Shown here one piece after another: positions 1-5,047 of a stretch of DNA of 5,047 bases. The first letter of the stretch is position 1. Each line of letters begins with the position of its first letter. The position numbers were made by a program, and so were the translations under genes. This stretch comes from an uncultured Clostridia bacterium (GTDB taxonomy: Bacteria; Bacillota; Clostridia; Oscillospirales; Ruminococcaceae): assembly GCA_947629275.1 (NCBI GenBank), contig CANRDG010000143.1:1-5047 (forward strand), written 5' to 3'. Below the pieces are notes generated by a model, which was not told where the DNA came from, searched no databases, and saw only the letters and a list, made by a program, of their open reading frames with translations.

Positions 1-341
1 GTAGTGCCAGCCGTGCCTTGTATAACGCGAGATGAATTACCGTTTATAGCCGCCGTCAGATGCTCGGAAAGCCAGCTTTTTGCAGTGCCGGGTTCGCCTA
101 TGAGCAGCAGTGCGCGGTCGGTCACGAGCGTTGCAATAGCTATCTCTACAAGGCGTTCATGACCGATATATTTCGGCGTTATGTTGACATTTCCGACCTT
201 GCCGCCGCATATGTATGTCTTTACCGAGCGCGGCGACATTCTCCACCCCTCCGGTATAGGGTCGGTCTCAGCTTTAATTAGCGCGTTTATTTCTTCCTCG
301 AAAAGCTGTTCGGCGGGAAGTCTTAATATCGAATTGTCCAT
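1..341 (-). CDS. MoxR-type AAA+ ATPase, N-terminal part (runs off window)
   Basis: Reading leftward from the ATG at 341-339 gives 113 residues with no stop before the window ends, so the C-terminal part is missing. A Walker A motif, GEPGTAKSW, lies at residues 82-90 with K88 and S89 as the nucleotide-binding pair. It follows the hydrophobic strand RALLLIG and the YIGHERLVEIAIATL segment typical of MoxR AAA+ proteins. QGTAGT at 108-113 also fits the YehL-like branch of that family. Walker B, sensor 1 and the arginine finger would lie outside the window. An AAGGAG ribosome site (353-348) overlaps the TAA of the upstream gene and is 6 nt from the ATG, which fixes the start and suggests translational coupling. 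MoxR ATPases usually act with VWA proteins as chaperone-like remodelling machines. The target here is unknown. The family call is firm; the role is inferred. Confidence 0.9.
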   Translation of the reverse strand, partial: MDNSILRLPAEQLFEEEINALIKAETDPIPEGWRMSPRSVKTYICGGKVGNVNITPKYIGHERLVEIAIATLVTDRALLLIGEPGTAKSWLSEHLTAAINGNSSRVIQGTAGT

Positions 342-351
342 AAAATTCTCC

Positions 352-2178
352 TTATCTCAAATGTGAATTTACCCATTCTTCAAACTTATCAACGTCGAAT
401 TTTGCTTTCATCTTACCGCTGCGTATAAGTAAGATAACTTCCGCTGCCTCTTTGTATCGGTATTGTTGATCGCCGGGAGCGTGCAGAACAAAGTTTATAG
501 GGTCAATTTTTTCATTCTTCTGCTGCCTTTTAAAATACTCAACAACCAGTCCCTCAATATTGTGCATACCGCATCTTTCCATCATCCACATATGCGTTGT
601 TGCGCTCTTGTCGTTAAGCACTGTTTTAATATAGTGGTCTTTGACTTTTTCATACATTTTCTTATCGCTTTTGTCAAAGAGATATTCCAAAAACAGATCC
701 GCTTGATACCAATCACAGTCGATAAGCATATCTATCCATTTTTCTCTTATTGGCTGGTTCAGCGGTATGTTGAACAATTCATGTGTTGACGGTTCTTTGT
801 TGCGGCTGTCATACAGCTTGTAAGACAAAACATATTCGCCATTGACCAGATGTATATTTTTAAGCTGCGTTATAGCCGAACCCATCGCAACGCTTTTGTT
901 TCTGTCGTTTTTATAATACTCTTTCGTTTCCAAGATACGCTTTTTGAGCAGCTTTGTGCAGTCGTCAGTACCTATAAGCATAGCATATATCTCCGCTTCG
1001 GCAAAACAGCGACTCGGAAATTTTTTAGCAAGCTCCAGCGTAAGATCGCAAATACCCTTGTCGCTCGTCATTGCAATGGTAGCTTTCAGTGCAATATCAA
1101 CAAGGTCGAAAACAGACTGCCTTTTCTGCTCGTCCATCTTTTTATAGCAGACTCTTCTCAAAAAGTCCTCAACATCTTTGCCCGTCTTACCGCTGAATGC
1201 AACATAGTCTATGTGTACTCCGAAGCCGTCCGTCTTGTATTTTCCGCCGTCATTGTTGTCAAAAAGACGGTTGCCTATCTTCGCCGCAAGCCTGCTTGAC
1301 CAGTCGGACCGACTGAACCGTAAATATTCCAGCGTTTCCTGCGGCTTGTCTTTTTCCATTTCCTCAAAGAAAGCCCTTGCCTTGTCGCAGTCCAACCGCG
1401 CCAAAGAGTAGAAAGCTTCGTCTTTTATTGCGCCTTTTTCGGTCTTTGTAAATTCAATGAGCCTGTCGGCGTTGCTGACATCGTGCCGCAAAGCGCGAAC
1501 AAGAAGCTTTTTCACATTCTTTTCGGAAAGCGGTATGTTTTCAAGATAAAAATCATTTGCTTTTTCTTTCGCGATATTATCAATAAGCATAATGCGCTTT
1601 ATCGTCTCTTTTTTGCCGTTAGGGTCAAAACCGTTTATAAGCAGCGGAAGCATATCCTCGCCCATGCCCTCAATTATATCGTAGGCAGTATCTGCAAGCT
1701 CAGAATACGAAGCCCCCAAGCATTTCACAAGCGCAGGCTTTACGCGGTAATCTTCAAAAAGCTCCGATTTTTCCTCCTTCGCGCTGTACACAATGTTGTA
1801 TTGTCCTCCGCCCGAGCCTGTAAGGGCATTTATAAGCTCTGATAGCCTTGAATACGGCGCGTTTATTATCTTTGCGTTAAAATCGGTAACTTTCAGCTTT
1901 TCGGCTTTTCCTTCAACATCGACTTTCGCAAGCGTCGTCATTACAGAATCCGTCAGCGAAAGCGCATCCAGCAGCGTTCCTGCCGCGTCCTCGCAATTGC
2001 CCGAAATAAGTTTTTCTGAAAGCTCGTATATCTTCCCGAAAACAGGAGAAGCATTTTTAAGCGGTGCGAACGCCTCAACAGCCCTTTTTAGCCTGAAATT
2101 TTCCGAAATGAGGTCTGCTCCTGCAATAGCCGCCGAACGCAGCTGTGCGCGAAGTTCTGTGATAGTTGATATATCCAT
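352..2178 (-). CDS. Helical-repeat-like protein of unknown function, middle gene of SWIM-MoxR operon
   Basis: This encodes 608 residues. I chose the ATG at 2178 because GGAGG at 2191-2187 is 8 nt upstream. The in-frame GTG at 2187 overlaps that ribosome site and is unlikely to be used. I see no signal peptide, membrane segment or catalytic motif. The sequence is largely amphipathic alpha-helix with short repeated helix pairs, for example around residues 150-290 and 350-420, suggesting a HEAT- or ARM-like scaffold. A glycine-rich patch (GSGGG, 121-125) and a short GGKYKTDGFG segment near 312-320 interrupt the helices. It starts 14 bp after the SWIM gene and ends 10 bp before the MoxR gene. Position suggests the role filled by YehM or DUF5691-type proteins in similar clusters, as a scaffold or adaptor for the ATPase. 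I do not recognise the family with certainty, and the function is unknown. Confidence 0.85.
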   Translation of the reverse strand: MDISTITELRAQLRSAAIAGADLISENFRLKRAVEAFAPLKNASPVFGKIYELSEKLISGNCEDAAGTLLDALSLTDSVMTTLAKVDVEGKAEKLKVTDFNAKIINAPYSRLSELINALTGSGGGQYNIVYSAKEEKSELFEDYRVKPALVKCLGASYSELADTAYDIIEGMGEDMLPLLINGFDPNGKKETIKRIMLIDNIAKEKANDFYLENIPLSEKNVKKLLVRALRHDVSNADRLIEFTKTEKGAIKDEAFYSLARLDCDKARAFFEEMEKDKPQETLEYLRFSRSDWSSRLAAKIGNRLFDNNDGGKYKTDGFGVHIDYVAFSGKTGKDVEDFLRRVCYKKMDEQKRQSVFDLVDIALKATIAMTSDKGICDLTLELAKKFPSRCFAEAEIYAMLIGTDDCTKLLKKRILETKEYYKNDRNKSVAMGSAITQLKNIHLVNGEYVLSYKLYDSRNKEPSTHELFNIPLNQPIREKWIDMLIDCDWYQADLFLEYLFDKSDKKMYEKVKDHYIKTVLNDKSATTHMWMMERCGMHNIEGLVVEYFKRQQKNEKIDPINFVLHAPGDQQYRYKEAAEVILLIRSGKMKAKFDVDKFEEWVNSHLR

Positions 2179-2192
2179 ATGTAACACCTCCG

Positions 2193-3656
2193 TCAGTAAA
2201 GCAGTCTTACAACATTATTTGAGCCGTCGGGTATTATGCTCATAGGCTGCGCGCATATCCTGTTTTCAGAAGGGTCATAGTGAAAACCGCACAACATAAC
2301 GCCGTTTTCAAGCACTTTCCCGTCGGGCAGCGTTTGCAGACGCTCGGTCATTTTCTGCGTATCGTCAATATCTTTAAGCTCTACTGTATCGCCGCCCTTT
2401 GAAAGAAGAACCGTTTTTTCGCCTATCTTTTCTATTTCAGAAAAAGCGATAAGTTTATATATCACAGGACTTGACATAGCGTTTTGCAGAAAGTTCTTTA
2501 TGCCCTTGATCTCCGCATTTACGGTGTTCGCCGCATACGAGCGCAGCTTGTCAAAGTCGCCGTCCGTAAGCTCCGAAAAACTTGCACTGTCCCAGCGCAC
2601 CCTTACATTGCCGTCACCCGGGTACACAGACATCGACGGCACCTGCACGATCCCGAAGACAGAATCGTCCGCTTTTACATATTTAAGAGATTTGAGCGGA
2701 CGGAAGTTCTTTGTCATATAGATGCTTCCGCTGTTAAGTTCTATCCATATGCCGCTGTCTATAAATTCTTTTCTCGCATCGTCAAAACTTGCAGAAAACG
2801 AAAGCTGTGTCAGCCGCGCATCTTTTACGCACTTACCTATAGCCTCAAGCTCGGTGAGTTTCCAGTTGCCGCCAAGTTCCTCGTAAAGCTGTGTATCATC
2901 AGCCGCAGGGTCATCACTTTCAAGCTTTTGCGTTATGTACTTCCTCGATTTCTTAATAAGCGAATTCAGCTTTTCAAGAGTGTCTATAGCGCAGTCATAA
3001 TGCGTTTCAAGGCTGTCTTTCTGATACGCGGTTATCTCGATGATAAGGCGGTTGAACAGGCGCTGTATACCTATAAGATAGTAGTCGCCAAACTGCTTTG
3101 AAAGCTGCTGATAATTTGAAAGCGAAGCGCCGCCCATAGTTCCCAAGCCTGCCGACAGGAGCTCTTTTATCGCCTTTTCGCAAAGGTCAATGCCCTCCAG
3201 CTGTTTTTGCAGCTTTTTCTTCTTTGCAGAGTTTGCCGATTTCTTCGCGGCAGCCTTTTTCTTTTCTGCCTTTTCGGCATCTTCGGGAGCTGTGTTCTCT
3301 GCTTTTTCCGCCCTTGCGGCAAGTCTTGCACGTTTTGTCAGTATGTCTTCCGGTATCTCGCAGACCTCGAAGTCCTTGTCAGATATCATTTCATACATAA
3401 GAGCCAGCGAGTGTTTGCAGGGAAATTGTCTGCTCGGACAAGAACAGCGAAAAACAGGGTGGCTTTCGTCTATGTAATCTGCCGATGTGATGTAAGGATT
3501 TTTTCCGCTGCCCTTGCATTCTCCCATAAAAAACGTGCCGTCTTCCGAGCGGTAACGCTTTATAAATCCGCCGCCCGATGAGATCTTTTTCCCGTTTGAA
3601 GCGGCAGCAGCATTTGGCGCTAAGGACAAGATCAGTTGTTCGGTAATATTTTTCAT
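2193..3656 (-). CDS. SWIM zinc-finger protein, first gene of MoxR-associated operon
   Basis: This encodes 487 residues. The SWIM motif CxCx6CxH is complete at C71, C73, C80 and H82 (CSCPSRQFPCKH), preceded by a YITSADYIDESHPVFR stretch as is usual in SWIM proteins. The motif binds zinc and is thought to mediate DNA or protein contacts. Residues about 107-150 form a charged linker rich in lysine, alanine and glutamate. Helices with no clear family follow to about 260, then a mixed, strand-rich C-terminal part. The start is the ATG at 3656, with AAAGGAG at 3670-3664 and a 7-nt spacer. The in-frame ATG at 3686 lacks a ribosome site and lies only a few bases after the predicted transcription start. 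The TGA is just before the ribosome site of the next gene. Standing beside a MoxR ATPase gene, it matches the YehQ-type member of yehLMPQ-like clusters. Its molecular role is unproven. Confidence 0.92.
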   Translation of the reverse strand: MKNITEQLILSLAPNAAAASNGKKISSGGGFIKRYRSEDGTFFMGECKGSGKNPYITSADYIDESHPVFRCSCPSRQFPCKHSLALMYEMISDKDFEVCEIPEDILTKRARLAARAEKAENTAPEDAEKAEKKKAAAKKSANSAKKKKLQKQLEGIDLCEKAIKELLSAGLGTMGGASLSNYQQLSKQFGDYYLIGIQRLFNRLIIEITAYQKDSLETHYDCAIDTLEKLNSLIKKSRKYITQKLESDDPAADDTQLYEELGGNWKLTELEAIGKCVKDARLTQLSFSASFDDARKEFIDSGIWIELNSGSIYMTKNFRPLKSLKYVKADDSVFGIVQVPSMSVYPGDGNVRVRWDSASFSELTDGDFDKLRSYAANTVNAEIKGIKNFLQNAMSSPVIYKLIAFSEIEKIGEKTVLLSKGGDTVELKDIDDTQKMTERLQTLPDGKVLENGVMLCGFHYDPSENRICAQPMSIIPDGSNNVVRLLY

Positions 3657-3663
3657 CGTAAAA

Positions 3664-3670
3664 CTCCTTT
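3664..3670 (-). promoter_or_regulatory. Ribosome binding site deciding the SWIM gene start
   Basis: AAAGGAG on the minus strand is 7 nt before the ATG at 3656. It favours this start over the in-frame ATG ten codons upstream, which has no such site. Confidence 0.85.
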
Positions 3671-3694
3671 CGTTTTCGTGTAACATTATTCTAA

Positions 3695-3728
3695 ATTATA
3701 TTATATCACAAGGAAAAGTAAAAGTCTA
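3695..3728 (-). promoter_or_regulatory. Sigma-A-type promoter of the SWIM-helical-MoxR operon
   Basis: On the minus strand a TAGACT -35 box (3728-3723, four of six consensus bases) is 17 bp from a perfect TATAAT -10 box (3705-3700). The -10 box is preceded by TG one base upstream (an extended -10). A second TATAAT overlaps at 3700-3695. Transcription would begin near 3693, giving a leader of roughly 37 nt to the SWIM start. No promoter of similar quality is seen in the two short gaps downstream, so the three genes are probably one transcript. Confidence 0.75.
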
Positions 3729-3738
3729 TATGTAATAC

Positions 3739-3766
3739 AAAAAAGAGGCACATCAATCTGTGCCCC
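3739..3766 (-). terminator. Rho-independent terminator of the nucleotidyltransferase gene
   Basis: The minus-strand RNA would form a GGCACA/TGTGCC stem with a 6-nt loop (3753-3758), extended by one G-U and one G-C pair, followed by TC and six T residues. The wobble pair exists only in the minus-strand RNA (A-C on the plus side), which supports this direction. It lies about 60 bp after the nucleotidyltransferase stop and just upstream of the operon promoter, so it separates the two transcripts. Confidence 0.85.
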
Positions 3767-3823
3767 GAAAGAGGTTTGAATAGAAATTTATCTGAATAAA
3801 CTTGCCGATAAACTAGAATTTAT

Positions 3824-4579
3824 CTAATCCCTTATCTGTGTTATCATATATGCAGCATAATCATGAGCATTATTTTCATTCCATTCTGTTGATTTATTGT
3901 ATAAATATTCATCTAGTGCCTGTAATATTAAATTATGATACTTTTCAGGGACATTGCATATTCCCCATTTACCGCCCTCCTGCTTTGACAGGATAAGTTC
4001 TTCTTTTTTGTATGCTAATACTCTGCATAAGTTCAGAATAATGTATGTGGAATCATTCATTATTTCGGTTTCAGCATCTTCAATATCACTAAAAATACTA
4101 TCAAAGTAATCTTCTTTGCTGACTTCTCCAAAGACATCTTTTATATCTTTTCCATAAAGACATTTTCCTCTGTGATAAATAATAGTAAAATGGGCTGCCA
4201 GATCTTTATCTGTTCCTTTCATTTTATCAATATAATCTAAAGGTTCGGTTTTATACCATTCTAAATGTGCAATAGAAAAGTGCAATTCAAAAGGTGTCGG
4301 ATAAACAAACGGATCGCATACATCTCTTTTAACAATGCTTAGTTCGATTCCTTTTGGAGGAGCATATGTATTTAATTCTACAACCATATCCATGAAACGA
4401 TGTTTTATGTTGTTTGGAATAACCTCCTTTACTACAACTAACAAATCAATATCACTTTTTTTCTCATTATAGCACCCCATAACAGCAGAGCCATGAAGAT
4501 AGATCCCAACAAGATTATTTCCCAATATTTTTTGACTTTGAGTGACAAAACTATTAAGCAAATCATTTAAAGCATTCAT
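3824..4579 (-). CDS. AadA/ANT-like aminoglycoside nucleotidyltransferase homologue
   Basis: This encodes 251 residues, close to the usual length of ANT(3'')/ANT(9) enzymes. These enzymes use ATP to adenylylate streptomycin and/or spectinomycin in the cytoplasm. The N-terminal nucleotidyltransferase fold has the GS...DxD signature: LHGSAVMG at 28-35 and SDIDLLVVV at 42-50, with metal ligands D43 and D45. E79 in IELSIV aligns by motif with the catalytic glutamate of AadA. The C-terminal helical domain has TYIILNLCRVLAY (178-190) and KWGICNVPEKYHNLI (204-218), matching the aminoglycoside-binding domain pattern. The start is the ATG at 4579, with GAGGAG at 4594-4589 and a 9-nt spacer. Upstream in-frame TTG (4618) and ATG (4609) lack ribosome sites. 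The gene is clearly AT-richer than its neighbours and has its own promoter and terminator, suggesting transfer. The family is confident. The substrate, and whether it gives resistance, are not shown. Confidence 0.87.
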   Translation of the reverse strand: MNALNDLLNSFVTQSQKILGNNLVGIYLHGSAVMGCYNEKKSDIDLLVVVKEVIPNNIKHRFMDMVVELNTYAPPKGIELSIVKRDVCDPFVYPTPFELHFSIAHLEWYKTEPLDYIDKMKGTDKDLAAHFTIIYHRGKCLYGKDIKDVFGEVSKEDYFDSIFSDIEDAETEIMNDSTYIILNLCRVLAYKKEELILSKQEGGKWGICNVPEKYHNLILQALDEYLYNKSTEWNENNAHDYAAYMITQIRD

Positions 4580-4588
4580 ATCTGACGT

Positions 4589-4594
4589 CTCCTC
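4589..4594 (-). promoter_or_regulatory. Ribosome binding site deciding the nucleotidyltransferase start
   Basis: GAGGAG on the minus strand is 9 nt from the ATG at 4579. It lies inside the reading frame that extends to the upstream TTG and ATG, so the longer forms are unlikely. Confidence 0.8.
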
Positions 4595-4652
4595 TAAAAC
4601 ATTTACCATAGCGGTCAATACTAAATTGCCGAGCAGTTTATCCGTTAAAATT

Positions 4653-4661
4653 ACTATACCA
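4653..4661 (-). promoter_or_regulatory. Extended -10 promoter of the nucleotidyltransferase gene
   Basis: TGGTATAGT on the minus strand contains the TGn element plus TATAGT, five of six bases of the consensus. The -35 region 17 bp upstream (CCATAA) is poor, so the promoter would depend on the extended -10 or on an activator. Transcription would start near 4646, leaving a leader of about 67 nt. A perfect inverted repeat overlaps the element. Confidence 0.55.
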
Positions 4662-4683
4662 TAAAAGTGTAAACGTTATGGTA
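4657..4683. promoter_or_regulatory. Operator-like inverted repeat over the promoter
   Basis: TACCATAA (4657-4664) and TTATGGTA (4676-4683) are perfect 8-bp arms around an 11-bp spacer. The arm centres are 19 bp apart, about two helical turns, as expected for a dimeric regulator. The left arm overlaps the -10 box, so bound protein would block transcription. No regulator gene is in the window. A hairpin in DNA or a chance repeat is also possible. Confidence 0.45.
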
Positions 4684-4712
4684 CAATATTCGCTATTTAT
4701 ATTCACGAGAAC

Positions 4713-4741
4713 AAAAACGGGGTACATCACTTTGTACCCCG
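4713..4741 (-). terminator. Rho-independent terminator for a minus-strand transcript from the right
   Basis: A perfect 9-bp stem (4718-4726 with 4733-4741) closes a 6-nt loop and, on the minus strand, is followed by five T residues. It would end transcripts arriving from beyond 4,741, upstream of the nucleotidyltransferase promoter. The sequence closely resembles the terminator at 3739-3766, including loop and flank. Confidence 0.75.
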
Positions 4742-4765
4742 AAAACAGGTGCAGCTTTATCAGAA

Positions 4766-4846
4766 CCAAAACGAGTTTGTAGCGCCGCTTATCCGTCGTG
4801 AGTGCGTTTACAAACGAACAGGATAAGCAAGCGAGACTCGTTTTGG
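4766..4846. repeat. Nested inverted repeat / structured noncoding element
   Basis: Perfect 11-bp outer arms (CCAAAACGAGT at 4766-4776 and ACTCGTTTTGG at 4836-4846) enclose perfect 8-bp arms (GCTTATCC at 4787-4794 and GGATAAGC at 4821-4828). These enclose a 5-bp pair, CGTTT/AAACG, at 4805-4816. All pair in one nested, cruciform- or stem-like fold separated by internal loops. There is no T run next to it, so it is not a simple terminator. It could be a small noncoding RNA, an intergenic repeat or a miniature mobile element. Nothing in the sequence identifies a known family. Confidence 0.6.
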
Positions 4847-4878
4847 AGAGGAGGAGAGATGGAGTGAGTGAGAGGTGA
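4845..4878. other. Purine-rich tract
   Basis: The plus strand is all purine over 4845-4859 and nearly so to 4878, interrupted by single pyrimidines, with repeats of GAG and GAGT. It directly follows the outer arm of the inverted repeat. It holds several ribosome-site-like GGAGG words but no reading frame worth calling. Function unknown. Confidence 0.5.
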
Positions 4879-4935
4879 CTTTTCCACACGTATAAAAGAA
4901 AAGGCGCCGCGAATGATACGGAATCCGCGACGACA

Positions 4936-4985
4936 TGGTGCGGGTAACAGGACGTTGCCCCACAGGTTCAATTCCTGTACCGCAA
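4936..4985. other. tRNA-like segment with T-arm and CCA-like end (possible tRNA remnant or att site)
   Basis: On the plus strand ACAGG (4962-4966), TTCAATT (4967-4973) and CCTGT (4974-4978) form a perfect 5-bp T-arm with the conserved TTCAA loop. It is preceded by a 7-bp hairpin GGGTAAC/GTTGCCC (4942-4960, one G-U pair), like a long variable arm. TGCGG (4939-4943) can pair with CCGCA (4980-4984). Read on the minus strand, the segment ends in CCGCA followed by CCA, as a tRNA acceptor end does. There is no D-arm and no convincing anticodon arm, so it is not a functional canonical tRNA. It may be a remnant, a mobile-element target or a regulatory RNA mimic. Confidence 0.4.
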
Positions 4986-4990
4986 AACAG

Positions 4991-5041
4991 CACAAAAATA
5001 ACAATACCTCTCGATTGCCTCGAGATATTGCCATTTTTGTG
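4991..5041 (-). terminator. Terminator-like long hairpin at the right edge
   Basis: Arms 4991-4999 and 5033-5041 (CACAAAAAT/ATTTTTGTG) are perfect over 9 bp. Inside them CAATA/TATTG and TCTCG/CGAGA pair around a 7-nt loop (5014-5020) with a 2-nt bulge. On the minus strand the inner stem is followed by TTATTTTTG, a good terminator form; the plus strand has ATTTTTG, so it may act both ways. It directly follows CCGCACCA (5047-5040 on the minus strand), which could be a tRNA 3' end. Confidence 0.6.
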
Positions 5042-5047
5042 GTGCGG

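Noticed and set aside
60..366. Plus-strand open frames at the left edge
   Set aside because: They are antisense to the MoxR fragment, whose Walker A motif and coupled start are clear.
2185..2187. GTG start for the middle gene, giving three extra residues
   Set aside because: The GTG overlaps the GGAGG ribosome site, which is correctly spaced for the ATG at 2178.
463..3581. Several plus-strand open frames of 60-205 residues
   Set aside because: All lie antisense to the three strong minus-strand genes, lack good ribosome sites, and have compositions explained by the opposite coding strand.
3801..4632. TTGCCGA on both sides of the nucleotidyltransferase gene (3802-3808 and 4626-4632) as insertion-site duplication
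   Set aside because: Only 7 bases match and the flanks do not extend the similarity convincingly; chance is adequate.
4851..4867. Tiny plus-strand frame AGGAGG..ATG GAG TGA
   Set aside because: A two-codon frame in a purine-rich tract is expected by chance, and nothing follows it that it could control within the window.
4914..4986. A complete canonical tRNA on the plus strand ending with the T-arm at 4962-4978
   Set aside because: The upstream 48 bases give no acceptor strand pairing with ACCGCAA and no D-arm. The only anticodon-like stem (4925-4929 with 4939-4943) has a 9-base loop.
4638..5034. Overlapping minus-strand open frames of 61-83 residues in the right-hand noncoding region
   Set aside because: They lack convincing ribosome sites, run through terminators and inverted repeats, and overlap one another in different frames. 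The GTGIEPVG-type peptide is what one gets by translating opposite a tRNA T-loop.
1..5047. CRISPR array, transposase gene, rRNA
   Set aside because: No regularly spaced repeats, no transposase-like protein and no rRNA segments were seen.

Overview
The window suggests a Gram-positive, Clostridia-type gut bacterium, perhaps Ruminococcaceae-like. Strong AGGAG-type ribosome sites, a sigma-A promoter with TATAAT, compact same-strand genes and moderate GC in the large genes support this. The placement is inference, since no marker gene is present. All convincing genes lie on the minus strand, so the window reads from right to left.

Right end (about 4,741-5,047): about 300 bases with no credible protein gene but much structure. 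There is an 81-bp nested inverted repeat, a purine-rich tract, a short tRNA-like segment with a perfect T-arm and an alternative fold, and a terminator-like hairpin next to a possible tRNA 3' end at the window edge. A minus-strand terminator hairpin (4,713-4,741) closes this part.

Middle (3,739-4,741): an AT-rich AadA/ANT-type aminoglycoside nucleotidyltransferase homologue with its own extended -10 promoter, which overlaps an 8-bp inverted repeat. The gene lies between two closely related terminator hairpins. Its base composition differs from the genes to its left, so it looks like an acquired single-gene unit.

Left (1-3,728): a tight operon with a good promoter. In order of transcription it encodes a SWIM zinc-finger protein, a 608-residue helical-repeat-like protein of unknown function, and the N-terminal 113 residues of a MoxR-type AAA+ ATPase that runs off the window. 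The gaps are 14 and 10 bp and each gene has its own ribosome site. The set resembles the poorly understood MoxR/VWA/SWIM clusters such as E. coli yehLMPQ. A VWA-domain partner is expected beyond position 1, but it is not visible here. In such systems the ATPase probably works as a chaperone-like remodelling machine, with the SWIM and helical proteins as adaptors or targets; this is inference.
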